The notes beneath the pieces are model-generated. The model did not search any database, was not told the DNA's origin, and was given only the letters and a program-made list of their open reading frames with translations. 64,000 nt of DNA. Origin: Aspidapion aeneum (taxonomy: Eukaryota > Arthropoda > Insecta > Coleoptera > Brentidae). Positions 13,101-25,100 of this stretch are shown piece by piece. How positions within the stretch are numbered: the stretch's first letter is position 1; each line of letters opens with the position of its first letter. The stretch is from NCBI GenBank assembly GCA_963576565.1, contig OY755047.1:22327171-22391170 (forward strand), given 5' to 3'. The position numbers and the translations under genes were made by a program.

Positions 13101-16100
13101 AAGATCTCTTTATGGTTTATTGTAGCGTCGATCAATCTTGCTGTAAATCTGGCAACATCGAGGATAGTAGTGAATTTTCTTGGAGGAAACACCATTCCAG
13201 GGTTGGAGTTGATTACTATGGGTTCGCGGAAGTCAAGGTATAGGTCGTTAAGCCAATATTCGTAGGCCTAAAATAAAAATAAATAATTTTCTAAAGTTCA
13301 ACCATTCATATTCGCCGTACAAAAAAAGCCCATTATTAAACGGTGCAGGTAGTCTCTGTTAACCTTAGAAAAAAGGATTAGTCAAGTATCACCAAATGAT
13401 GGTTCGTTCGATAATTTTAGATAAAGATATTAGAATACAGTCGTGCTAAAAATACTGAAAATACTAAAACACAAAATTTGAAAATTAATTTTCAATTTTG
13501 CATATACTCCTGAAAATCTCACAATTGTTATTATAAGTAGGGCGGGTCATGTCAACCACACAATGTGGTTGTTTTTATGGGCTCAGTAATGAAAGCGCAA
13601 GTGACAAAATCGCGAGTAACAAAAGCGTGTGACAAATGGGCGATGTAACAAAAGTGCCAGGAATAAATGCGCAAATAACAAGAGCGCGAGTAACAATAGC
13701 GCGCTGTAATAAAAGCGCGAATGTGTATACTGTAATAAAAGCGCGAATGTGTATAACTGGCGATATGTTTATTTTCAAAGATATTAGCATGACATGTTTC
13801 CCTGGATCCTACTTTTTTGCCGGGATCCTAGAGGGTCCCCAAAAAACATCGAATTTGGCCTACCCAGTACAACTTGTTTAAGTGATTGCTGCAGTGCTCT
13901 AAGCCAGTCAAAGCATTAAATTTTAACTACCTCTATAACGCAAAGCAAACCATCGAAGCAGACCCCATGGCTCCCGATCCAATTATAATTTTTAATCCCT
14001 CCTGGGAAGCAAAGTTTGCTTTTGGAATTTCCACCCTTTTTATCCTACAGTTAAGGGTTGAATAAGTGAAACGAAACTGAGTTCTTATTGAGAAAATTTC
14101 TGAGGTGTCTTTTTTCTTGCAGTGTATAGTCAATCCTACTAACATTACTTCCTACTAGTTTCTTTTAAAAAGAATCCAGTTGTCAAACTAAATTTTATCT
14201 ATAATAATAAATACGATGGAAGGGACTAAATTTTATATATAAAAAAAATATCTTTCACTTTTAGGTTTTTGAAATATAACATTTATTTAATATTTAGAGT
14301 AAACAAAGTTATTAGGGTCAAAATAGGTCCGTATGGTGTCCGGAGATAAGAGGAGCACTAAGGTAGCCCCTAGGCCTGTCGTAAGAGGCGACTAAAGGGG
14401 TACTCATGGGTAAAGGGGTAGTCTGGTAACGGATAAGCATTGACCAGTATGTTAACAGAAAAAAAACTGGTAACCTTTGGGATCACAACAGATAACATCT
14501 ATGGTAAAGGGGATGGGTTAATCTGGTGATTCTCTCCGAATGGACTCGGTGGCCTGGCCATTCATGAAATCACCAAATGGGACAGGATATATAGAGTGTC
14601 TATTTGGAGCTAGCAGTTAGTGCGGGCACATTGTGGCTCTCTGTACCCTGTTGATTATGTCAAAAGGTTTATGACCCATCAGTGGTCTAAGGCAACGATG
14701 GCATTATGTAGTATATAATGATGACTAAGTTTCTGGCCTAAAATATAATTTGAAGTCTACGGGGTTCTATATACTAGATAGTATTTAAATTATTATCTGA
14801 GTCGAACACAGTAGGTACGTGGTGCACAACGGGCCTAGAAAGGCGGCCTAGGTGTCAGGTTAGATCCTTTAAGGGTGCTAACCGCCACTACCGTACATTC
14901 ATACATTCAATGAAGGGTCAAAATATTCGCCATCGTCCAAACTAAATGTAACCGGTACAACTTTTTCCTAAAACTCCCTAATACTTATTCTCTGAAGCGT
15001 ACCTTTACATCCCACTTGCAAAGTTTTCATATAATTATTACGCCAAAAAAGCCCCTCTCAAAACGTGGAGATATTTGCCTTCACGCGCGGGCGATCAAAC
15101 AATTTTCTTTAGTAGAGAGTAACAAGATCAACTGCTGAGGGCCAGAAATTTTCCTGCCCCTAATGAGGCCTTCTACCAGTGGCGGCGCACAGTGATTCAA
15201 AACCGTATAAAACTGCTGCATTCACTTTTTTTGGGTATAAATTTGTCATGTCCGATTTCAGAGGCTTTTCGCTTAAGCCGCGTTCTCACGATTCTAATTT
15301 AGTTGAACAACTTTAGTTGTAGTAGAAAACGAATGATCCCCGTCTGGAACACGTCCTTATGCTCTACACGGAGCTATCGCCTACATTCACCTGAAGATGG
15401 CCCAAAAGGCCGAAACCAGTCGTGGATTGGCATGGATCACTTGTTCCTGATTGTCAGGACGTGTTCCAGATGGGGATCATTGGTATCCTTGTGTTTGACG
15501 TTGGAGAGAGTAAGTCGAATCTTGTGAAGCGTGTGAACGTTTGTTGGTCGACTTGAATCACTGTACTTTGTTGCATTTTGTACTCGGCAGCTCTTCGCTT
15601 TTAGCAGTTTTGTTGTTTTGTAGAGTAATAATAATATAATAGAAAATAACTACTGTACGATTAAAAGCAAAACAAAATGAGTTTAAAGTGGTCAGTGGGT
15701 GCTATGTTTAAATTTATAGAATTATAACATAGTAATGACTGTCTTTGGAATCATCGACGAGAAAATGCTTTAAATGTGATGGCGCGGGAAATAGAAATAC
15801 ACGGTCTAATAACCTGTTTTCACCAATGCATGCCCACCCCGATTCAAAAAACGCATCAGGTGTCGCTGCATTTAAAACCGGTGCAAATCCATGGCCCATT
15901 ACGTGATGCGTTTTTTGAATTGGGGTGGCATGCATTGGTGGAAACAGGGTATAACACTACAGCGGACGTTAAAAAAAAATAAAAACATTAAGAACCATGT
16001 ACATACAAGCAAATGTACAACATTGACACTTGCACGTATTACTGCCCTTGGCGCCATTTTTATTCATCGATCGATCGATTTTTGGGTTGTGGTCTGACAC

Positions 16101-19100
16101 TAAAGTTGATCAACTAAAATCGATTCGTGATAACGCGCCTTAAAGCACTGTGTAGATAATAACACTGGCCTGCATGATATTTGTGATGACCCGATTTTTG
16201 TTTGTTAGGCTTAGTTTTTATATAAAAATAACTAATTAAAATGCCATTCATCTCAATCACCCACAGATTTTTCTTCTGCGAGTTTTTTGCCCAAAAAAGG
16301 AAAAAATGAAACAAAATCATGTAACAGAGGTGTTTTGATACATTTTAGAATGAATTAACACAAAAATGATGCTTTTCAAGAATTTCATGAATTAAGTGAC
16401 TGGGATAGCAGGGATCGAAAGGAACATTGGACAAAACGAGACTGGCCACAACGACAAACTTAAACACCTGGAACCAAAAATGTAATTCGTGAAAGGCTTA
16501 TTCACCTTCAAAAAGTTCCACCACTTCACATAAAACTTGGAATTATGAAACAATTTGTTAAGGCGTTGGACAAAACAGAAGATTGTTTTAAATATTTGTG
16601 CAAAATATTTCCGGTTCTATCAGATGCAAAACTAAAAGAGGGAATCTTTGTGGGGCCGCAGATTAGGAGCTTGATGCAAGATAGAAAATTTCAAAATGTG
16701 ATGAAAGAAAAAAATGCCCAATATTGGGCGTTTAAATTAAACATCGTTTAAGACCTTCTAAACTTCCAATAAAAATGATGCAAAGGAAATGAACGAATTA
16801 AACGTCGTTTAAAGTTAACCGACTGTTAAAATTGAGTGGTGCAAGTCCCAGTTAATGTAGCATGTAATTTGGGATTTTTGTATTGCCTATTTCTTATTTT
16901 TGGTGGGTCGGGAATCATCTTGGCTACCTCTGGCTCTCCCTGAGGTCGCCACTGCTCTGGACTTCACGCTTGGGAGGTTGTGCATTTCGGTAATTGGATG
17001 TGTGTGCAGAAGGTTGTTAATTTTTTTTACTTCCGCTATTTACTATATTATTAACTATGTACAGGGTAATTCAAATTGCGCACTTTTTCGCGATTTAAAG
17101 TACAGCTGATTACAAAAAAATCAGTTACGACTGGAAAAAAACGTTTTTTATGTTAATTATATCGGGTTTATTTTCCTTTTGCATGTTAAAAACCAACTAG
17201 CAATATATTTTTGGTCCTTTTTAGGAATAACGGGCTTGTTTCTGTTAAGTTAAATTTAATTTTGAATTGAATATCTGAATTGGCTTTGCTATGTAATAAA
17301 TTTAAAAAGTAAGTTCGGTCTTTTGTTTTCTGCAGTTCGGCACCTGAGGATTAATAATTGAATTCTACGGTAAATGGGTGCTTTACTGCCTGGAAACTGT
17401 AAAAAACTCTTGTATTCTTTGCTCTCTCGATTGAAAGGGTCATTTTAGAAAACTCGAAGTAGCGCCTGATCTTCCCCAACTTGACTTACTTTTGGCCTGA
17501 TCATCTTTGTCTCCTTTCAAGTGATTGTTCTTTTATCCATCTTTTATTTATAGAAGAAACTGTTGTTCGGCTTACGTTAAAATGCTGGGCTACCGCTGGA
17601 AAGGACCAACCATTTTCCAACTTAGTAACAATTTTGGTATGTAGCTCTTTGGTCATATGTAAAGCCATTTTGATCATTGACAGTTTTGATATTGTCAAAA
17701 TACTGATAAAGTTTTGATAAAGCTGGGGTGCGTTTGAAAATAAAAGGCGAGGGTAAGGTGATGGTAGGATAAGGCAATATTGATGACGTCATCGAAAAAG
17801 CCAAATTACCCTGGGTAAATATCGCCTTATAAATTTTCTAACGCATGGTGATTAATAACACATGATTTGGATTTTTTTAAAATTTGATTTAGTTTGAGAA
17901 TTTTAATTTTTTTAAGAAGTATTTTTACTTTTCTAAATAGTTATAGATTTATTGAAGTAGTCGTGTGTGAAATATAACACAAAAAAAAAACAATAAACAC
18001 TTTAAGTTAACAGCTAGTGCGCAATCGCGGGTGAATCTCGCCTTGCTCCTGACTGCGGTGAATTAGGCGCATCACCTTTTTGATTTTCGAACGCGGGTGT
18101 ATGACGATTTGAACGATTTTGGGCTAGCCCACGTATAACCTTTACCTTAGGGTAACAATTTCCAAACGCACCCCTGATGGTGGCTTAGAATAAACTGCTC
18201 AAATTTTGGAAAAAGTACTTTTTGACTTTAAAGAGTCGTATTAGTTTTGCGATTTTAGTCATCCCGTTTAAATGGGATAGCGATGCGACTTTCCACACGT
18301 GTAAATCCCCCCTTTACTTACCCAGTTATCCATCTTTTCCTGTCTGTCCAACAAATACAGCTGTAGTTTAGGACCCAAACTTCCAGGCCTCATAAATTTG
18401 TTAACCATTTCTTGGACTTTTTCATGCTCTTGTTCATCCATAAGGACTTGAAGTTGTCTGAGGTATTTCTTCATCGTTTGGTCGAGGTCGGGGACTGGCA
18501 GTTTTGGAAGGTTGGCGACCTGGAAACAAAAATATTTTTTTATAAGCTAGTTAAAAGAATTAATTAACACTACAATGAAGACACGTTCTTTCCTTGAATA
18601 AATTGTTTTAGCTTAAAACAAATATTTGTTGCGAATAAAAATATTTATTTTTAGTTCAACGCAGCGTTTAATCTTGAAATGATACTTTATTTTTCTTCTT
18701 TAATTGTTTTGTTTCAGTATACTCCATTTTGTAACAAAGCAAATTGTGTTCATATAAATCATTCAGAATTCTTGCTTAATTTTATTTAAAATAAAACAAA
18801 AATTAGTTCTTATAGAAGCTGCGATGCTCTGTCTACTTTTAAGAAAAATAGAATCATAACAAAAACATTTCATTTAAAAAAAGCCAAATACGCAAAAGTT
18901 GTATTCCGTAAAAAGAAATTTGATAAAAGTGAAAGGTTTTTACTAGTTTGGAAATGTTTGAAACGTTCGAAAGGTGTGAAGTGGTGCTATATTGTAGAAG
19001 GTGATGTTATTTCAGCATTTAAGAGTAGTATAGATACTTAGCTCTACATATTTTACAAATTGAATTTCTTTTGTAGAAAAGAAGATGCTAATTCCAGGTA

Positions 19101-22100
19101 AAATGCGTTATTCCCTATCTCATTCATCTTATATAAGAGAGACATTGGTCAGTGTGCATTAGGCTTCTAATCGAACAAATAAATATATAAATTATAAGTT
19201 TATTAGTCAACTAATAAAAATTGTCATGTCATAATTAACTAGCATAAACCTAATAGTGACCAATATTTTTCTCTAGCAAAATAAGCTGAGGTATTAAGAA
19301 ACGTATTTACCATCAACGAGATTAGCATCCTCTCTTTTAGAAAACAAGCTCAATTTTAAAAAAATTAAATTTAAGAAAATAAATATCTCGAAAAATTTTT
19401 TATTGATTTGAGAGAGTAATTTTTGATTTCAAGTAAAGATTTGTCTTGAAACAACATAATGCAGGATTGTCTTAATTTAAAAAAAACTTCCTTTTACCCT
19501 AAAAAAGGATATTGTCTCGAAAGAAAACTATAGGAATTTTCATTATTGGATTTAAAATCAAGGAAATTATTTGTTTTGGAATTAGAATCAAAAGTGTTTT
19601 GTTTTGAATGAGCAAATATTTTGCTTTCAGAGAAAACGGTGCCATAGATTAATAATTCAGTTCCAATTTATAATAAAATAATTTCTGTTTCACATTAAAA
19701 TAAAGAGGCAAGACATTTTTAGTGCTAAATCAAGAAAATATTCTCTTGGGAATAGGAAAGCACAAATTATTTTACGTCAAAGCAAATGGTTGGATCTAAG
19801 ACTTTTTTTTTACCGTGTATCTTTCAAGCTATGCAAAAAATAAAAACAGCATCCAGAATGACATAACGATCCGTAGAGAGGTTGGATCCATCTCGCTCCT
19901 GTAATTTAGTTTTCGAGTCATCCATATATGCATGACTGGGGATTTTCCGACAGGTCTCTAGAGTGCAGAATGAAGTTTGCGCCATGTATCACTTTGCCAG
20001 ACAATGATATAGAGACAGACCCTTTATGTATGGCATATTTTAAAGAGAATAGAGACGCGAGAAACCCATCAAAGGCACTGAAACCAAAGTGTACACCATT
20101 AAAATATAAGAAACGTGGAATTTCGTACCCGTAAATTTAAACATCAAATAAGTTTCCTGGCTAATCGGGCAAAAAGGAGTTTTTGTTTCTCTCATATATT
20201 TTTCCGTGCGTAGCTAAGCCTAACCTCACGGGGGTCCAAGATCTAATGGACACCTAATAAGTGTTGACAGTTAACTGTTTCGTGCTTATGAGACTCCTTA
20301 GAACACTGCTTGGTCAATTTGACACTTCTTGCGAAGTTAATTAGACGGTTTTGTCTCTAATCATAGGTAAATAGTGAGAAAACTATCGCAGGAAGCGCCA
20401 TCTACCGAGATACGAGAGAAACAAAAAACAAAAGCAGGCGAAAAACTGCTATACATATCCATCAATGAAAAGATCGAATACAAACAAAAGAAAACAAACT
20501 ATAGTCCGTGACCTACGACAGCTCTTCTGTCTTTCAGGCCGGATCAACGCATATTGCATTTTTACCCGTCATCAAGCATGGGCGCACCCAGGGGCCTTAG
20601 ATTTTTTACATATTTTCTACATATTTCATGATAAAATGATAAAACAGAAAGAATAGCGTCAAATTTGACATAATGAGGACTCGCCCCCCCCCCAAGCAGC
20701 GGCGTAGGTCGTGGCGTGCCCGTGAAAAACAAGAAGGCCGTTTTTTTTTTGGTCGCAAGATTTTTGAGGGGCGTCTTTTTGAGCTGTCGGGCCAGTCCAA
20801 AACACGATTACCTTTTTTTTTGTGGTTGCACGATTTTTGCGAGGCGCCCGTTTTAGCTGGCGAGGTCTCGCCCCCCCCCCAAGACACATTCCTGGGTGCG
20901 CCACTGCATCAAGACACGTGAGCCTCAATCAACGGAATTTTTAAGCCAAATAATACTAACAAACGTGGAATTTCGTACCCGTGAATTTAAAAATCAAATA
21001 AGTTTCGTGGCTAATCGGGCAAAAAATAATTTTTGTTTCTCTCATATATTTTTCTGAGGAGTCCCATAAGAACGAAACAGTTAACTGTCAACACTTATTA
21101 GGTGTCCATTAGATCGATTATAGATTAGAGACAAAACCGTCTAATTAACTTCGCAAGAATTGTCAAATTGACCAAGCAGTGTTCTGAGGAGTCCCATAAG
21201 GACGAAACAGTCAACACTTATTAGGTGTCCATTAGATCTTGGACCCCCGTGAGATTAAGCTTAGCTACCCACGGAAAAATATACGAGAGAAACAAAAACT
21301 CCTTTTTGCCCGATTAGACATGAAACTTATTTGATTTTAAAATATAAGTTGCTGCACTTGAGCCGGCGGCCGACATCAAACGCCGAATCGCACTGCAGCA
21401 GGTTGGTGACTGGTGGATCTTTAAGCCGGCGGCCCACATCAAACGCCGAATTCGCACACCTGTTTTGCAGTTACGCCCAGCGACGCTATTTGCTTGTTTA
21501 TAAGCACCTAAAACGTAGATCTTTGTTTTAAATCTTGCGACAGCTATTTCATGCATGGCGGATTCATTCTACAAACGAAACTTTATCTGAGTATTTCGCC
21601 ACTATTAAGGATTTTTTTACAATAAAAGAACCACTGCGCCTCTCCTAGAAAAATAAAAACTAATATATTATTATGCAGGGTGTCCCAAAAGTCCGAGTCC
21701 ACCCAAATATTTTCGGAACTATTAAAGATAATTGAACCATATTAGGCAGTGATCAATAACATCAAGAGATCTATTTTATGGAAGGGCGGGTGTGTTGCCA
21801 CTACATTAGGGGGGGCATAGGGGCGGTCAACTTAAATTTTTTAAATTGAAACTCCTATCGAGTGACACCACGTTTTAAATATTTTTGAAAAACTAACATG
21901 TTGACGTAACTGTCAGTTGTTTACGTCAACATGTTTTCTACATTTTTGACTAACTTCAGTTTGAAGTATTTTAAGATGCCACCATCAAATAAAGATAAAG
22001 TTGAAATAACTTTTTATGGGACACAGGTCTGTCGTTAAACGCATTGTTGAAAAGTCGTTGTTTCCCAATATTATCTTGTTCGTCGTTAAAAATAAAGTAT

Positions 22101-25100
22101 TTCAACATTATCTTCATTTGATCTTGACATTTTAAACAATTTAATTTAGGAAAATGTTTGACGTAAACAAGTGACAATTACGTCAATATGTTAGTTTTTG
22201 AAAGACCTTTCGCACAAGCTATGGTTCAACAAAACTTGTGAAATTTGTCCAGAATAGTAAAATTATAAGTATGATAGTCGATAGATTTTGACACCTTTGA
22301 CACACACAAGAGCCAGTTACGCCAAAATGTTGGTTTTTCAAAGGCCTTTCAAACAAGTTATCACTAAATAGGCTTTTTGTTTAAAAACAACAAACTTGTT
22401 AATTTTGAAAAAAACTAAATAAAAATAGGTTTGGCAGTCCATAGCTTTTGACAGATTTGACGTAGACAATCGAAATGTCAAAATGTTAGTTTTTCAAAGA
22501 CATTTAAAATGAGGTGTCACTCGATAGGAGTTTCAATTTAAAAAATTTAAGTGGGCCGCCCCTATGCCGCCCCCTAATGTAGGGGCAACATACCCGCCCT
22601 TCCATAAAATAGATCTGTTGATGTTATTGATCACTGCCAAATATGGTTCAGTTATCTTCAATAGTTCAGAAAATATTTAGGTGGACTCGGACTTTTGGAC
22701 ACCCTGTATATTTGCCTAACAAAATTTGAAAAACATATCTTTTTATGACAAAATAATAGTCCAAAATTCTGATTGTTCCTCTACAATATCTCTTAATTTT
22801 TATTTGATTAATGAGCTAGAAATTTGGTAGCCTACGTACAAGTATATTAATTTATTGTTCTGGTGACAATATAATTTTGTATTCTTTTTGGGTGTCTAAC
22901 TCGATTTTTATAAAATGTAACTTCGCGGGGCTCTAAGTCACACAAGGCAATTTTGTATTCTATTTGTGACCTTTTTCATTTATATTTATTAAGGTCGCTA
23001 ATTTTAAATTTTAAATGAAACTAAAAAACTCAACATGGCGGATACAAAATGGCGAACTATCCTATTTTTTATAACCCGATTTGACTCAAACTGGATACGT
23101 AGAGTTTTTTAAGTACGCCGTCCTTAGAGAGTGGAAAAGGTTGAGGAATTTTTGGTAATGACGCAGGTATGAGCCAAATATCAAAGTAAAAACTAGAAAA
23201 AAATTGGTAAAATGTTTTAAGTTAAGTAAATGATTTTAATTTTAAATTATTAGCTGTATCAAAACCTAAAAAATGAAATCGTGGAGCGCATAGAAACCTA
23301 TACTTATTGATTGTAAAATTAAATAAGAATTAGGGATGTTAAAAAACAGTAGGTCGGAACAGGTTTCGGGCAACCTGTTCAGGAAGCAGGGACGGAACAG
23401 GTTATTTTGCTTTGTCCAAAAAGAGACCCACTTCGAGATAATAAAACAAGAACGTAACAGTTCCCGGAATAACTGGAACAAAAGGCCGGAGCAGAAAAAT
23501 TATTGTTCAAACAGTTCCTGGAACCTCCTGAACATTGAAGTCGGAGCGGAACCGTTGAAGTTGGAGTAGCAACAACGATCAAAAAACTCTAGGAAAATAA
23601 GGCACAAAAGGAACTTGCGGAGCGTATCCGACATCATTGTGTTTTTTGTCAGTTTGACTTAGTTCCATTTTAAGAGGATTTTAATTTGATATATTTACAA
23701 TGGATTAAAAGAACAGGAAGAGGTTTTCGGAACCTGTTTCTTAGCCGGATCAGAACTTAAGGGCGTAGATAATGTGGGTGGGGGGGGGGAAGGCAAGGGG
23801 TTAATGCCCCCTCAAACCGGTGGGCGTAACCATTACTCTTATGCCTGAAAAATCTAAAAAATACCTATTTTTCATATTTGCTAAAAGTTTACTTATATAC
23901 TGTCCCCCCTCAAGTTAAAATCATATCTACGCCCTTGGCAATATTGACCCAACCTCTTTTGGAATTTAGCATGTTCCTTACCCTTACCACTTATTCCACC
24001 AAAATAAAAAGGTCAAATGCACTCAACGCGTCTGAAAATAGAATATAAAGCCTTTGGCGCATAAAACCAAACCCAAATTACACTCCTGCAAAAAAAAGCA
24101 GGGGTTGATTTTGCACAAAACCTTGCCAGGGGAAGAATAGGGGAGCGTTACCCAATTATCGTCCCTCGAAATCGCTGGACCGACACAGTTGTAACAATTA
24201 AGGGATGTTTGCCTACCGAATTAGCAATATTTTGACAGGGTTTATGCTTATTTAATATAATAACTTGCTGAGTTTCAGTTTTATGCATCCATTCTTTAAA
24301 TTGTTAAATTTCTTGGCCAGAAATGTCTATATAGGATGTTTTTTTAAGGCTAGCAGATGCTTTTTTGTTTATTTATCCAAGTATCAAAATCAGCGATCTT
24401 AATAATGAGAAATGCTGAATTCGACACCTAGACATTTTGACTTTTTTTATATTTGAGTTTAAAACTGTGATTAGTGACTAAAGATACTAAAATGAATGTA
24501 AACGGCCTAATTTAACAAAATGAATAAATTAAATAAATAAAAGCATTGGCACCCAAGGTTGGAACATCAATGAAAATATGCTAATCTTGATGCGTTAAAA
24601 TGGTAAAAAGATAAAAAAAAAATTAATAAAAAAAAAACTCAACTGCTAAATTTACTTGTAAGTACTAGTCGCAGTTGAGTACAAAATTGATAGTTGTTTT
24701 ACACTTACGAAATTATAGGTACAGTTTTGTATTTTCATGAATCAGGTTATTGTGTAATTTTGTACCTAACTGCGACTAGTAGTTACAAGTAAATTTAGCT
24801 GTTGGGTGCTTTTTTTATTTAAAAACTTCTTTCTTTCCAAGTTTTAGGTTTAATTCTTATCCAGCCTTATAAAAAGCACTATGCATTTACAATTCATTTA
24901 GCTTTACTCAAAAAGTACGTGTAGATTTTCTACGGACGCGAACAGTGTTACCTTCCATTGAGTGCAGGTGGGGTGGGAAAGAGGGAGGAGGGAACTAGTA
25001 AAATGGTGTCGAAAAAAATCTTAAAGCGTGTGCCGAAATTTTTTTTGAAATCGCTCTAAATTTGTGAAAGGTATAGCTACAACTATTACTAATAAGAAGG

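Larger units (their letters stand above)
20115..21345. mobile_element. Hammerhead-bearing repeat (family H) with inverted ~220-bp arms
   Basis: Left arm about 20146-20365 (CTAATCGGGCAAAAAGGAG, CACGGGGGTCCAAGATCTAA, GTTGACAGTTAACTGTTTCG) is repeated inverted at 21115-21345, with extra direct pieces at 20960-21113. Carries three hammerhead motifs: 20260-20307 minus, 21054-21094 plus, 21178-21218 plus. A hAT-like MITE is nested at 20577-20906. A shorter relative is at 39400-39760. No protein-coding capacity seen. Confidence 0.75.

Noticed and set aside
20606..20928. Three overlapping 80-93-residue frames
   Set aside because: GC-rich MITE sequence with poly-C runs; no domain, and frames open on both strands.
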